A stretch of 64,000 bases of DNA from Candidatus Microthrix parvicella Bio17-1 (GCF_000299415.1 NZ_AMPG01000006.1:62001-126000); one strand, 5' to 3'. Numbered from the stretch's first letter, positions 16,221 through 25,512 are shown. Translations and numbers: made by a program. Notes: generated by a model from the letters alone, not told the origin.

Positions 16221-16673
16221 ATGGGCCAGTTCCTTCCGGTGCTGGCCCTGGTGGTGCTCGGTGCGCTGTTTGCGGGTGTCTCGTCGCTTATGGGCAGGCT
16301 GCTGAACCCGCCCCAGCCCAATCCACGAAAGAACGCTCCTTACGAGTGCGGCATTGTGGATCAGGTCGATACGCCGTCACGCTTTCCAGTGAAGTTCTAT
16401 CTGGTCGCCATGATCTTCATCGTCTTCGACATCGAGATCATCTTTCTCTTCCCATTTACTCAGATCTTCAAGGAACTGGGGGGCTTTGGCCTGGGTGACA
16501 TCTTGCTGTTTTCAGCCACGCTGTTTATCCCGTTCCTGTTCCTTGTTTCCAACGGGGCGTTGGACTGGGGCCCGCTGAAGCGGCGTGGTCACTCCGACAT
16601 TCGGGTTGGAGCCCATCGGACCACCAACACCACCGTGCGCAGGGTTGGCACCGAGGGTCGAGAGGCCGCATGA
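16221..16673 (+). CDS. nuoA: NADH-quinone oxidoreductase subunit A (copy 1)
   Basis: The 150-aa protein has three membrane helices and the family signature: [11 protein letters not shown] (the conserved cysteine loop of ND3), then [20 protein letters not shown] with the acidic residues in the second helix. The C-terminal tail of about 35 residues after [12 protein letters not shown] is longer than usual. It starts the first complex I gene set directly after the bc operon and overlaps nuoB by 4 bp (ATGA). Confidence 0.93.
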   Translation: MGQFLPVLALVVLGALFAGVSSLMGRLLNPPQPNPRKNAPYECGIVDQVDTPSRFPVKFYLVAMIFIVFDIEIIFLFPFTQIFKELGGFGLGDILLFSATLFIPFLFLVSNGALDWGPLKRRGHSDIRVGAHRTTNTTVRRVGTEGREAA

Positions 16674-17251
16674 GCGACAAACTGACGTTTCGCAACGACG
16701 GTATTGCCGGACTGGAACACAACTTCCTGACAGGAAAGTTGGAGGATCTGGTGCAGTGGACACGTACCCGTTCCTCCTGGCCGGCCACCTTCGGCCTCGC
16801 CTGCTGTGCCATCGAGATGATGGCCACAGGCGGCAGCCATTACGACCTGGCTCGATACGGCATGGAGGTGTTCCGGGCGTCTCCCCGGCAGGCCGACATC
16901 ATGATCGTTGCCGGTCGGGTGAGCCAGAAGATGGCCCCTGTCCTTCGCGAGATCTATGACCAGATGATGAACCCCAAATGGGTCATCTCCATGGGTGTGT
17001 GTGCGTCCACCGGCGGCATGTTTAACAACTATGCGCTGGTTCAGGGCGTTGATCAGGTGGTGCCGGTCGACGTCTACGTGCCCGGTTGCCCGCCCGGACC
17101 CGAAACGCTGATGCACGGCATCGAAACCCTCCACGCGTCGATCCGCGCCGGAGAGATCCTGGGCCGACGAGAGCGATACAACGGTGGAGCCAACATTCAT
17201 ATCGATGGGCCCAACCTGCCGCAGGCCGTCACCGTGGCCCCCCGTTCATGA
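16670..17251 (+). CDS. nuoB: NADH-quinone oxidoreductase subunit B (copy 1)
   Basis: The 193-aa protein is the PSST-type subunit that binds cluster N2. [20 protein letters not shown] carries the tandem cysteines, [10 protein letters not shown] the third ligand and [13 protein letters not shown] the fourth. [16 protein letters not shown] is also diagnostic. It overlaps both neighbours by 4 bp (ATGA) and acts in the quinone-binding interface with NuoD. Confidence 0.95.
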   Translation: MSDKLTFRNDGIAGLEHNFLTGKLEDLVQWTRTRSSWPATFGLACCAIEMMATGGSHYDLARYGMEVFRASPRQADIMIVAGRVSQKMAPVLREIYDQMMNPKWVISMGVCASTGGMFNNYALVQGVDQVVPVDVYVPGCPPGPETLMHGIETLHASIRAGEILGRRERYNGGANIHIDGPNLPQAVTVAPRS

Positions 17252-17727
17252 GCGACAGCGCCTCGACCTCTCATCTCGATTGCCCGGTTGCGGGGACGGG
17301 CCGGCAACAGGTGATCTTCGTGCCCCGTGATCGCCTTCTCGAGGTGGCCAACGCCTTGCGCTCCGAGGGCTACTGGATGTGTGTCGACCTGTGTGGAGTC
17401 GACTATTTGTTGCACTTCGACCGGCAGCTGCCCGTCGAGGTTGTGCCCGAGCGGTTCGAGATGGTGGTCTCGCTGCTCAACCACACCACAGGCACCCGGT
17501 TGCGAATGCGCGTGCAGGTTCCCGAAGACGACCTGGCTGTGCCGAGCCTGATCCGCGTGTGGCCGTCGGTCGACTTTCCCGAGCGTGAAATGTGGGACTT
17601 CTTCGGCATTGAGCCCCAAGGTCACCCAGGCCTCGATCGCATCCTCATGCCAGACAACTGGGAGGGGCACCCGTTGCGTAAGGACTACGCGGTGGGTGAT
17701 ATCCCCGTGCAATTCAAGGAGGCCTGA
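17248..17727 (+). CDS. nuoC: NADH-quinone oxidoreductase subunit C (copy 1)
   Basis: The 159-aa protein is a 30-kDa-type subunit with the C-terminal signature [20 protein letters not shown] followed by [17 protein letters not shown]. The start at 17248 overlaps the nuoB stop (ATGA) and gives the usual family length; the frame is open upstream only as a shadow of nuoB. It shares one base with nuoD (TGATG). Confidence 0.94.
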   Translation: MSDSASTSHLDCPVAGTGRQQVIFVPRDRLLEVANALRSEGYWMCVDLCGVDYLLHFDRQLPVEVVPERFEMVVSLLNHTTGTRLRMRVQVPEDDLAVPSLIRVWPSVDFPEREMWDFFGIEPQGHPGLDRILMPDNWEGHPLRKDYAVGDIPVQFKEA

Positions 17728-19049
17728 TGACCGCCATCACACCGACGGCTCCGCCGCCCGAGGCCGACAATGCGGGCGGTACCGATCTGGATCACCTGGA
17801 CGCGGCCCGCGCCGAACTGCTTGAGGACGCCTACGTACTGCGCATGACCGAGACGCAGGCCGAGCAGCACTCGGGCCTGACCGACGACCAGCACATGATC
17901 ATGAACCTCGGGCCGCAGCACCCGTCCACCCACGGGGTGTTGCGAGTGGTGCTCGAGTTGGAGGGTGAGATCATTCGTCGCTCCCGTCCGGTGATCGGCT
18001 ACCTCCACACCGGCATGGAGAAGACCGGCGAACAGCTCACCTACCTGCAGGGCCCCACCAACGTCACGCGCATGGACTATGCAAGTCCGCTCTTTAACGA
18101 GACCGTGTTTTCTCTCGCCACCGAGGAACTGCTGGGCATCGAGGTGCCCGAGCGGGCCACCTGGATCCGGACGTTGCTGTGCGAGGTCAACCGGCTCAGC
18201 TCCCACATGCTGTTTCTCGCCACCAACGGGATGGACCTTGGCGCCGTCGGCATGATGCTGTATGGCTGGCGCGAACGCGAAGAAACCCTTCGCTTCCTTG
18301 AGTTCGTCACCGGACTGCGCATGAACCACAACTTCATCCGCCCGGGCGGTGTAGCGGCTGACCTGCCCGATGGCTGGCAGGCCGAGCTGGAGTCTGTGCT
18401 CGACCTCATCCCCGGTCGGCTCCAAGAGTTCGACAAGCTGATGACCGGCCAGCCGATTTGGCGTGAGCGCTTGCAGGGCGTTGGTGTGATCACCGCTGAA
18501 GAGGCGGTCACCCTGGGTGCCACGGGCCCCATCCTGCGTTCCACCGGCTACGCATGGGACCTCCGGCGCGAGCAGCCGTACCTGGCCTACGAGCAACTCG
18601 ATTTTGATGTGATCGTCGGCAGTTATGGGGATTGCTTCGATCGATACGCCATTCGAGTGAACGAAATCCGAGAGTCGATCAAGATTCTCCGCCAGTGCAT
18701 CGACATGATGCCCAAGGGCAACTACAAGGTGCAGAACAAGAAGGTGACCCCGCCGCCCCGGGCCCGAATCGACGAGTCGATGGAAGCGTTGATTCACCAC
18801 TTCAAGATCTACACCGAGGGCTTCAAAGTGCCCGAGGGCGAGGTCTACTGCGCGGTCGAGAGTCCTCGTGGCGAACTGGGTTGCTACCTGGTGTCGGATG
18901 GTTCGGGCACGCCCTATCGAATGCACATTCGAGGACCTTCCTTCCACAACCTGCAGTCGCTCCCGCACCTGATGGGCGACTCGATGATCGCCGACACCGT
19001 GGCGATTATCTCGTCCGTCGACCCGATTATGGGCGAGGTCGACCGCTAA
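17727..19049 (+). CDS. nuoD: NADH-quinone oxidoreductase subunit D (copy 1)
   Basis: The 440-aa protein is the 49-kDa quinone-site subunit. An N-terminal extension of about 55 residues precedes NLGPQHPSTHGVLRVVLELE, HTGMEKTGEQLTYLQ and NVTRMDYASPLFNE, whose arginine is the N2-adjacent residue. The C-terminus reads ADTVAIISSVDPIMGEVDR. It is the last gene before an interruption of about 6.4 kb; nuoE follows only at 25513. Confidence 0.95.
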   Translation: MTAITPTAPPPEADNAGGTDLDHLDAARAELLEDAYVLRMTETQAEQHSGLTDDQHMIMNLGPQHPSTHGVLRVVLELEGEIIRRSRPVIGYLHTGMEKTGEQLTYLQGPTNVTRMDYASPLFNETVFSLATEELLGIEVPERATWIRTLLCEVNRLSSHMLFLATNGMDLGAVGMMLYGWREREETLRFLEFVTGLRMNHNFIRPGGVAADLPDGWQAELESVLDLIPGRLQEFDKLMTGQPIWRERLQGVGVITAEEAVTLGATGPILRSTGYAWDLRREQPYLAYEQLDFDVIVGSYGDCFDRYAIRVNEIRESIKILRQCIDMMPKGNYKVQNKKVTPPPRARIDESMEALIHHFKIYTEGFKVPEGEVYCAVESPRGELGCYLVSDGSGTPYRMHIRGPSFHNLQSLPHLMGDSMIADTVAIISSVDPIMGEVDR

Positions 19050-19104
19050 CTCGCAGGGACGAACCCGTGTTGGGGGCATCAGCGAGACCTGGCGACCGGA
19101 TGTC

Positions 19105-19117
19105 GCGGCGGAGCCGC
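19105..19117. terminator. Weak hairpin between convergent nuoD and a surface-protein gene
   Basis: GCGGC (19105-19109) and GCCGC (19113-19117) form a 5-bp GC stem with a 3-base loop in the 105-bp gap between convergent genes. There is no U-tract, so a terminator role is suggested only by position. Confidence 0.25.
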
Positions 19118-19154
19118 CCGCACGTCGTGCCAGGAGCTGCTCTGAGCCTGGCGG

Positions 19155-20711
19155 TCAGTTCCGGCGGCGTGCGCCGGCCACCAGCAGCAGGCCGACAAAC
19201 AAGAGCGCCACTCCGGCAGCCAGCGCGGCTCCGGCTGAAATGCCGGTATTGGCCAACGCCGAGTTGCCGGCGGTGCCTGCGCTCCCGGCATTCGTTGGCA
19301 GCTGGGCGCCCTGGTTGGCGTAGTTGCTTTGGGCAACGTTGCCGGAAGGTGTCGGTGAGACCGTGGGGGCCGCCGCCGTCATCGGCGCACTGTTGAGGGT
19401 CTGCGTCGACGCCGCGGCTGAAGTGGTGGTGGCGGTGCTGCTGTCTGCCGGTAGTGCCCCTCCCGGTGCCGTCGTTGGTGATGGAAGCGTGGTGGCGGCC
19501 AGGCTCGTGGGCGCGATCGGCGCGGTGGTGGGCACCGTGGGGTCTGTCGGTGGAGCGACAGGAGCGACCGTCGTGGTGCTGCTTGTTGTGTCGACGCTGC
19601 TGCTCGTTGTAGCCACCGAGTTGGTGGTGGTGCTGACGCTGCTGGTCGTTGTATCCACCGAACTGGTGGTGGTGCTGACGGTGCTGGACGTACTGGACGG
19701 GGGCGTCGTTGTCGGCACTGTCGTGACCGCATCGCCCTGTGTCCGGAAGGTCACCAGAATCTGGCCGGTGCGCCCGGCTGCCTCTGCCGCCTGACTGCTG
19801 GTGGCAGTGTCCTTGACCCAGGAGGAGCCGCCGCCGCCGCCACCGGCGCCGTTGCATTGCTCGAAGAACGAGCCGTTGTAGTTGGCACCTCGGGCGCCGC
19901 CCTCGTAACCGCCACCACCGCCGCCACCGGCGGTGGAAGTGCTGCCCGAAGCGATCGAGGTACCTGATTCGCCGTTGGGCCCGCGGGCCGCTGTGGAGTT
20001 CACGCCGCCGTCGCCCCCGATACCCCCGGTCGACAATCCGGCGGTTACCTGACCGTTTCCGCCCTTGGAGCCGGACGGGCCGGACCCGCCGCTCTCTGAC
20101 GTTGACGACCCATTGCCGCCGACGCCGCCACTGCCGGCCTTGGTGGCGGCGCAGGCTGAGATGCCGCCGCCTCCGCCACCCGCGGCAACGACCAGGGCTG
20201 ATGACCGATCGGCACCAGTGCATGCTGGGCCAATGCACACTCCTGATGCGCCGCCGCCGGTGCCGGCGCTGGCGCCGGCACTCTTTACCAGCGTCCACCC
20301 GGTACCGGCGCCGCCACCCTTGCTCCAGCCGCCGGTCGGGCCGACTGGCGATGCACCCGGCCCGTTCTTCCCGTTGGCGCCGGTGCAGCCGGTTGTTGCT
20401 GAAACTGTGGTGCCGGGCGACACCGGGAAGGAAGCAGTGACCGCTCCGCCCGCGCGGCCTTTGCCGGAGTCGCCAGAACTACCTTGGGCGCCGGCGTCGC
20501 CACCCCCTCCACCAACGGCGATGATGTCCAGAGCCACGGTACCGGCAGGCGCAGTGGTGGAATCCATGACGCCGCAGAGCGTGAGTGGAGTCCACTGCGT
20601 GGCCGCTCCGGCTGGTGACACGCCACCAAGGGCCGTGGCAACCAACAGGCCGCCGATCAGCGTGAGGGCCGCCCCGAGCCTGGAGAGGAACTTGTGACCG
20701 GGCTTGTGCAT
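19155..20711 (-). CDS. Glycine-rich surface protein with LANTG sorting signal (paralog 1)
   Basis: The 518-aa protein starts MHKPGHKFLSRLGAALTLIG with a signal peptide ending near SPAGAA. A glycine-rich domain of about 270 residues contains runs such as AVGGGGGDAG and NGAGGGGGGSSW, and begins with a VMDSTTAPAGTVALDIIAVG strand. This resembles the bacterial Gly_rich domain, in which glycine-rich loops sit on a beta core. Next comes a Ser/Thr/Val-rich linker with repeated TTSSVDTT-like units. The C-terminus has ALANTG, a hydrophobic helix and GARRRN, a class E-type (LAxTG) sortase anchor. It is on the opposite strand to nuo and paralogous to the next gene. Its adhesion or matrix role is inferred. 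Confidence 0.85.
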   Translation of the reverse strand: MHKPGHKFLSRLGAALTLIGGLLVATALGGVSPAGAATQWTPLTLCGVMDSTTAPAGTVALDIIAVGGGGGDAGAQGSSGDSGKGRAGGAVTASFPVSPGTTVSATTGCTGANGKNGPGASPVGPTGGWSKGGGAGTGWTLVKSAGASAGTGGGASGVCIGPACTGADRSSALVVAAGGGGGGISACAATKAGSGGVGGNGSSTSESGGSGPSGSKGGNGQVTAGLSTGGIGGDGGVNSTAARGPNGESGTSIASGSTSTAGGGGGGGYEGGARGANYNGSFFEQCNGAGGGGGGSSWVKDTATSSQAAEAAGRTGQILVTFRTQGDAVTTVPTTTPPSSTSSTVSTTTSSVDTTTSSVSTTTNSVATTSSSVDTTSSTTTVAPVAPPTDPTVPTTAPIAPTSLAATTLPSPTTAPGGALPADSSTATTTSAAASTQTLNSAPMTAAAPTVSPTPSGNVAQSNYANQGAQLPTNAGSAGTAGNSALANTGISAGAALAAGVALLFVGLLLVAGARRRN

Positions 20712-20960
20712 GGTTGCTTCCTCAACGACGAGCACGTGAGTGAGTGACGGGCGCCACGTGCGCTCAGGCCTGAAGGTAGCGCACAACCCTTGGGTCGTGC
20801 CTGGTCGAAGCGGACTTCAAGTGGACCAGCACGGCTGGGATGAGTTCGTCCACCCTGTGTTCCTCATGAGAGGCGACGCGGCTGCACCCAGAAGTGGGAA
20901 GAGCACCGAGGTGAACTCACTGGTCCACATCGATGCTCTTCAGTACAAGAGTCCAGCTGG

Positions 20961-22604
20961 CTAGCGGCGGCGTCGCTGCGCCCCCGCCAGCAGCAACCCG
21001 GCCAGAAGCAGCGCCAAGCCTGCGAGGAGGGTGGTGGCGGTTGAATTGCCGGTGTTGGCCAACGCCGGGCTGCCGTAACTTCCCGGGCTGCCACCGTTGG
21101 ATGGCAACTGGGCACTGCCGCCTGCCTGCGGAATGTTGTTGGCAGGCGCCACGTAGTTGTCCGCTGCCGGTGAGGCGGCACCAGGGGGAGTAGGCGACGG
21201 CGTGGCCGTGCCCGGTGTGGGTGGGGGTGTGGGTGTGGGCGTGGGCGTGCTCGGTGAGGGTGTCGGCGTCGAGGAGGTGCTCGGTGGCCCGTTCCTCTCG
21301 GACGGTGAACCGGCGACGGTGGTGGTGCTCTCATCGATCGGGAGTACCGACGGGTCGAGTGCCGACGTGGCTCCCGGTTGGGTGGTGCTGGTGGTTGGTT
21401 CGGTGGTGCTGGTGGTTGGTTCGGTGGTGCTGGTGGTTGGTTCGGTGGTGCTGGTGGTTGCTTGGGTGGTGCTGGTGGTTGCTTGGGTGGTGCTGGTGGT
21501 GCTGGTGGTGCTGGTGGTTGCTTGGGTGGTGCTGGTGGTGCTGGTGGTGCTGGTGGTTGCTTGGGTGGTGCTGGTGGTTGCTTGGGTGGTGCTGGTGGTT
21601 GCTTGGGACGAGGTGGTGGTTACCTGCGGGTCGGCGAAAATCACCGCCACGGCGCCTGTGCCGTTCAACGCGCTCGTCGCAAACGACACGGCGGTGTTGG
21701 AACTCTTGGACCACGACGAGCCACCGCCGGCGCCGCCCCCGGAGCTGCAGCCGAAGTTGGCGCTTTGACCCGCTGCCCCGCCGCGCCATCCGCCTCCGCC
21801 GGCACCACTGGACGCATTCACGCCCAAGCCTCCGGTGCCGTCGTTGGCATTGCCGCCATTGGCTGAACCGGCCGCAGAGTTGACTCCACCCGCCCCGCCT
21901 GCGGCGCTCCCGCCGGCAGCACCATGGGCACTCTCTCCGTCGACCCCGGAGGGGCCTGATCCGCCTCCGGCTGCGGTTGCGCTGCCACTCCCACCGTCAC
22001 CGCCGCGGCCTGCTGCTGCAGCACCGGAGCACTTGTCCAGTCCGGCGCTTCCGCCGCCGCCCGCGACGACCGCGGCCGTAGACGGGTCGAGTGCCGAGCA
22101 GGTACCGCCAACGCACACGGCGCTGGAAGCCCCGCCTGCCCCGGTACCGACGTCGTCCGGGCAGAAGGCGGTGTCGTCAGCGAGCCCCCCGGCGCCGCCC
22201 TTGGACCAACCTGCAGAGGAGGCTGGACGTGTTGGATTGCCGCCGCAATTCGAGCTGGGGAAGTTTCCGCCTTGGCAGCCCACCACAGCGCTGATCGTGG
22301 CTCCCGGGGCGACGGCCACTGTGGCTGTCACCTTCCCCCCGAAACCGGGGTCGGACTTCTCGGTTCCCGATGAGGTGCCCGACCCCGCCGCGCCCGCGCG
22401 GGCGCCCTCAACCTTGATCGTCATCGAGGTGACCCCCGCCGGAACAGTGGTGGTGTCGAACACGCCGCAGGCGGTGGTTGGAGCCCAGAGTGTGACGGCC
22501 CCGGCCGGCACCACGCCGACGAGTGCAGTGGCGGCGAGCAGGCCGCCGATGAGCGCCATCGATGCTCCGACGGCCGACAAGATTTTGCGACGATGAACGC
22601 CCAT
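20961..22604 (-). CDS. Glycine-rich surface protein with LANTG sorting signal (paralog 2)
   Basis: The 547-aa protein starts MGVHRRKILSAVGASMALIG with a signal peptide ending VVPAGA. It then has CGVFDTTTVPAGVTSMTIKV, a strand common to the bacterial Gly_rich domain, and about 260 glycine-rich residues. A Thr/Ser stalk is built from TTSTTQA and TTSTTEP heptads (see the repeat entry). A Pro/Thr-rich segment follows, then ALANTG, a hydrophobic helix and AQRRRR. Signal peptide, domain order and anchor match paralog 1, so the pair arose by tandem duplication. No sortase gene is in the window. It lies 249 bp from paralog 1, a gap with no other recognisable feature. Confidence 0.85.
   Translation of the reverse strand: MGVHRRKILSAVGASMALIGGLLAATALVGVVPAGAVTLWAPTTACGVFDTTTVPAGVTSMTIKVEGARAGAAGSGTSSGTEKSDPGFGGKVTATVAVAPGATISAVVGCQGGNFPSSNCGGNPTRPASSAGWSKGGAGGLADDTAFCPDDVGTGAGGASSAVCVGGTCSALDPSTAAVVAGGGGSAGLDKCSGAAAAGRGGDGGSGSATAAGGGSGPSGVDGESAHGAAGGSAAGGAGGVNSAAGSANGGNANDGTGGLGVNASSGAGGGGWRGGAAGQSANFGCSSGGGAGGGSSWSKSSNTAVSFATSALNGTGAVAVIFADPQVTTTSSQATTSTTQATTSTTQATTSTTSTTSTTQATTSTTSTTSTTQATTSTTQATTSTTEPTTSTTEPTTSTTEPTTSTTQPGATSALDPSVLPIDESTTTVAGSPSERNGPPSTSSTPTPSPSTPTPTPTPPPTPGTATPSPTPPGAASPAADNYVAPANNIPQAGGSAQLPSNGGSPGSYGSPALANTGNSTATTLLAGLALLLAGLLLAGAQRRRR
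21378..21608 (-). repeat. Low-complexity tandem repeats encoding the Thr/Ser stalk
   Basis: On the plus strand the units are GGTGGTGCTGGTGGTTGSTT-like, in 21- and 30-base steps (GGTTCGGTGGTGCTGGTGGTT and GCTTGGGTGGTGCTGGTGGTT). Read on the minus strand they encode TTSTTEP and TTSTTQA heptads with interspersed TTS triplets. The near-identity at DNA level points to recent slippage or expansion, and the repeat number is likely to vary between strains. Confidence 0.85.
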
Positions 22605-22772
22605 GGGTGATTCCCTCCAGCATTGGCGAACTCCAACGGCCCACCGTGCAACATTCACGGTAGTGGTGCGTTTGCATCCAGTCCACCAAGAAATTCAGCG
22701 AGCACGTCTCCAAGCAGCGGTGCCGCAGCCGTACCCGTAGCAAAACTCGATCTCCGGGAAGGACGGAGTCGC

Positions 22773-23717
22773 TCAGCCAGGATGGTGATCAGCCGGCAAC
22801 TGTGCTTGACGGTCGGTCTCGGCCCGACCCGCCAGGAGGGCGCCACCGATCACCAGTACCACTCCGCCCACTGCCAAAGCGTCGACGTGGTCGCCTTGAA
22901 CCACGACTCCCAAACCGAGCGCCACCACGGGGATCAGGTAGGTGATGAACGAGGCTCGAGTGGAGCCGACCCGGCCGACCAGGGTGCCCATAATGAGGAA
23001 GGCCAGGCCGGTTCCAACCAGGCCCAAGACGGCGATGGAGAGGGCTGGAACTACCGCAACGTCGGAGGATGGTAGGCCGACCAAGCCAAATGGGAGCGTC
23101 CAGAGGGTGGCCAAGGCAAGCATTCTGGCCATCAGGGGACGTGAGCCGTAGCGGGCCTGAAGTGGTGCAGCCAGGTTGATCGCCAGCCCGTAACACATGG
23201 TGGCAATGACCACGAGGGCCACCCCCCAGGCCCTGGTGCCGCCGTCGCCCGCCGATGGGATGCTGATGGCCACGACGCCTGCGAACCCGACGGCGACTCC
23301 CAACAGTTGCGCGCCGGAGGTGCGGGTTCGAAAGAAGAGCACCCCGAAGAGCGCCGTGAAGATCGGCATGGCGCCGTTGAGCATGCCGGTGACCGCCGAG
23401 TTGATGTGCTGCTCGGCGATGGGAAACAACGTGAAAGGTATGGCCACCCACAACAACGAAAGTGCCATGACCCGAACCCGATCGCCTGGCTGGGTCCTCA
23501 TGCGCGGCCCGGGGAGCAGGTTGAGTATCAGCGCGCCGAGTCCGACTCGGAGGAGGGTGAGCGTGCCGGGACTGACGGCTTCGAGGCCGATGGAGATGAA
23601 CAGGAACGATGCGCCCCAGATACCTGCAATCGAGAGGAACAGCGCCCAGTCGGTGGCGACGAAGGCTTGACCTGATGACCCGGGTGGGGCCGGCTCGTTG
23701 GGGGGTGGTTGGGGCAT
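22773..23717 (-). CDS. EamA/DMT-family transporter
   Basis: The 314-aa protein has ten membrane helices in two EamA repeats. The first repeat begins WALFLSIAGIWGASFLFISI and includes EAVSPGTLTLLRVGLGALIL. The second begins ARAWGVALVVIATMCYGLAI-like and ends ALAVGGVVLVIGGALLAG. These proteins export metabolites, often amino acids or their derivatives; the substrate here is unknown. The start at 23715-23717 gives the usual family length; the frame is open another 700 bp upstream but is not protein-like. The gene is within the insert that separates nuoD from nuoE. Confidence 0.88.
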   Translation of the reverse strand: MPQPPPNEPAPPGSSGQAFVATDWALFLSIAGIWGASFLFISIGLEAVSPGTLTLLRVGLGALILNLLPGPRMRTQPGDRVRVMALSLLWVAIPFTLFPIAEQHINSAVTGMLNGAMPIFTALFGVLFFRTRTSGAQLLGVAVGFAGVVAISIPSAGDGGTRAWGVALVVIATMCYGLAINLAAPLQARYGSRPLMARMLALATLWTLPFGLVGLPSSDVAVVPALSIAVLGLVGTGLAFLIMGTLVGRVGSTRASFITYLIPVVALGLGVVVQGDHVDALAVGGVVLVIGGALLAGRAETDRQAQLPADHHPG

Positions 23718-23798
23718 CGGCCCATTCTGCCTGCAGCCCTGAGGCCACCACGCCGACCGGATGCTCAGCGTGGGCATCAGGCGGTCGATGGGGTTCTC

Positions 23799-25370
23799 AT
23801 GAAGGCATGGATGCGGCGGACGATTGACCGGCGGCGGCCGGGGCGGCGCGCCGGGTGGGCGGTTGCGCTGGTGACACTGGGACTGTCGGCTGCCTGCACG
23901 CCGGGCATCTTGGAGCAGGGCGAGGCCGGTACCGGCAAGCCGGCACGGGGTGGCGAGCCGACAACGGGCGCCGCGAATCAGGTGCCAGGTGCCGCAACGG
24001 ATTGTCCTGCCACCGATGAGCTTTTCTGCGCAGTGGCGCCTCATGCATTCATCCAGACAGGCGCTCATGGCGATGAGGTAAGCCCCCTGGCGTTGGGGGC
24101 CGGAGCCAAGCCGACGGCTGAGGTGCCGGTGACCCTGAACGGGGTGAACCTGAAGCAGGGCCCATACCGCGAACGTGGGCGGTGGACCGATGACCTGGTG
24201 AACAGCGAACTGCAGTCGATGGGTGCCGACGGCGCTCCGGCCTTTTCGTTGGTGCGGGTGGCGCTGGACTGGCCCCGCTTTCAGTACCGGGCGCCTGACG
24301 GAACGATCAGAATCGATCCTGACGGCTTGGCCGCACTCGATGACCTGATCGACGTTGCCGCCAAGGCCGATATCCACGTGATTCTGGATCTGATCCACGT
24401 GCGAACGCCCGATGGTCCGTGTACAGCGGACCATCGGCTGGCCGGGGCGAAGTGGAATGTGCCCGCGTGGGCGTGGGAAGAGGTCACCGGTGTGGCGCAG
24501 GACGACGACTGCAAGGCCCGTCCCAATGAACTGGGTGACCTGATGGATGAGGTGCTGGTGTTACCCGAGACCACTCGGTTCATCCGCACCATCCTGAAGC
24601 GCTACGACGCGTCGACGGCTCGTGGCCGCAACGTGGTGGCGGTGGAACCGGTGAGCGAGGCGGAGGCGTCTGGCGATGAGACCGGCTCGGCCACCTCGCG
24701 TACCCAACGACTGATCGATGCCGTGTACACCAGGTGGTTGGCGTCGGAGGGCCAGGCGTCGCTGCGCAGTGCCAACTCCACCAAGATCCTCATCCTCAGC
24801 CCTGACAAGGGCGATGCCAGCCTGCAGGGCGTCAACCTGGCACCCATCGCCCTACCAAACGTCGTTTGGTCGCACCACGACTACACGCTTGCTGTGATCG
24901 CCGGATCGGCCGCAGGTCAGGGCTACACCGAGGACGGCTGGGCCAGCTCCCAGATGCAGGACCGATCTGAGGTTCGACGTCCTGGTCGCCCCACCTACGA
25001 CCCCGACCTGGTGTCCTTCGGGCGGCGACTGACCGAGCGGCGCGGCTACCTGGCCCAGATGCAGCGCTGGGCCGCAGCCGGAGGGTTGCCGATCTTCGTC
25101 GGGGAGTACGGCATCCTCACCACGTGTGCGCCCGACGGCAACCTGGCGACGGCCCAGGCCTACGCCAAGGCCAGTCAGGAACTGTACGACGGAGCCCTCG
25201 TTGAGGGGAGAGCCGCGCCGGTGTCGCGCACCTGGTGGCAGCTGTCGATCGGTGGCACATTCGGTGGTGAGTTTGCACTGCTCGCCATCGATGGCCGCAC
25301 CTGTCCCGGAATCGACGATGCCGGCTGGATGCCGGCTGCATTCGACCTCACCGCGGGCCGCATCCGTTAG
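23799..25370 (+). CDS. GH5-like glycoside hydrolase lipoprotein
   Basis: The 523-aa protein has a basic N-terminus and a lipobox TLGLSAAC, so it is probably anchored outside the membrane. A TIM-barrel domain follows: VTLNGVNLKQG, FSLVRVALDWPRFQY, ADIHVILDLIHVRT, NVVAVEPVSEAEAS, LPNVVWSHHDYTL and LPIFVGEYGILTT. The order fits clan A cellulases (GH5). The last motif holds the nucleophile glutamate. The usual NEP of the acid/base strand reads SEA, keeping the glutamate but not the asparagine. Substrate specificity is unknown. The first ATG at 23799 is chosen for the signal sequence; RBS support is weak. Confidence 0.75.
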   Translation: MKAWMRRTIDRRRPGRRAGWAVALVTLGLSAACTPGILEQGEAGTGKPARGGEPTTGAANQVPGAATDCPATDELFCAVAPHAFIQTGAHGDEVSPLALGAGAKPTAEVPVTLNGVNLKQGPYRERGRWTDDLVNSELQSMGADGAPAFSLVRVALDWPRFQYRAPDGTIRIDPDGLAALDDLIDVAAKADIHVILDLIHVRTPDGPCTADHRLAGAKWNVPAWAWEEVTGVAQDDDCKARPNELGDLMDEVLVLPETTRFIRTILKRYDASTARGRNVVAVEPVSEAEASGDETGSATSRTQRLIDAVYTRWLASEGQASLRSANSTKILILSPDKGDASLQGVNLAPIALPNVVWSHHDYTLAVIAGSAAGQGYTEDGWASSQMQDRSEVRRPGRPTYDPDLVSFGRRLTERRGYLAQMQRWAAAGGLPIFVGEYGILTTCAPDGNLATAQAYAKASQELYDGALVEGRAAPVSRTWWQLSIGGTFGGEFALLAIDGRTCPGIDDAGWMPAAFDLTAGRIR

Positions 25371-25512
25371 ACCGAAGACGTCTCGAAGCACGGTGTCGCT
25401 GCCGGCGGTTTTGGTGGGTCGCGATGGCGTCAGTAGCCTTCGACTCAATGCAACCCGACCCGTGGCGGCGCACTCCTTCCTCTCCCGCGACCGGGCAGAG
25501 GCGGGCAACATC

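Noticed and set aside
21378-21608. Possible CRISPR-like array in the regular repeats
   Set aside because: The units are contiguous, without unique spacers, and stay in frame with a Thr/Ser stalk of a surface protein.
23718-24434. N-terminal extension of the DMT transporter frame
   Set aside because: The extra 240 residues are low in hydrophobicity, lie antisense to the GH5-like gene and exceed the family length. ATG 23717 gives a normal protein.
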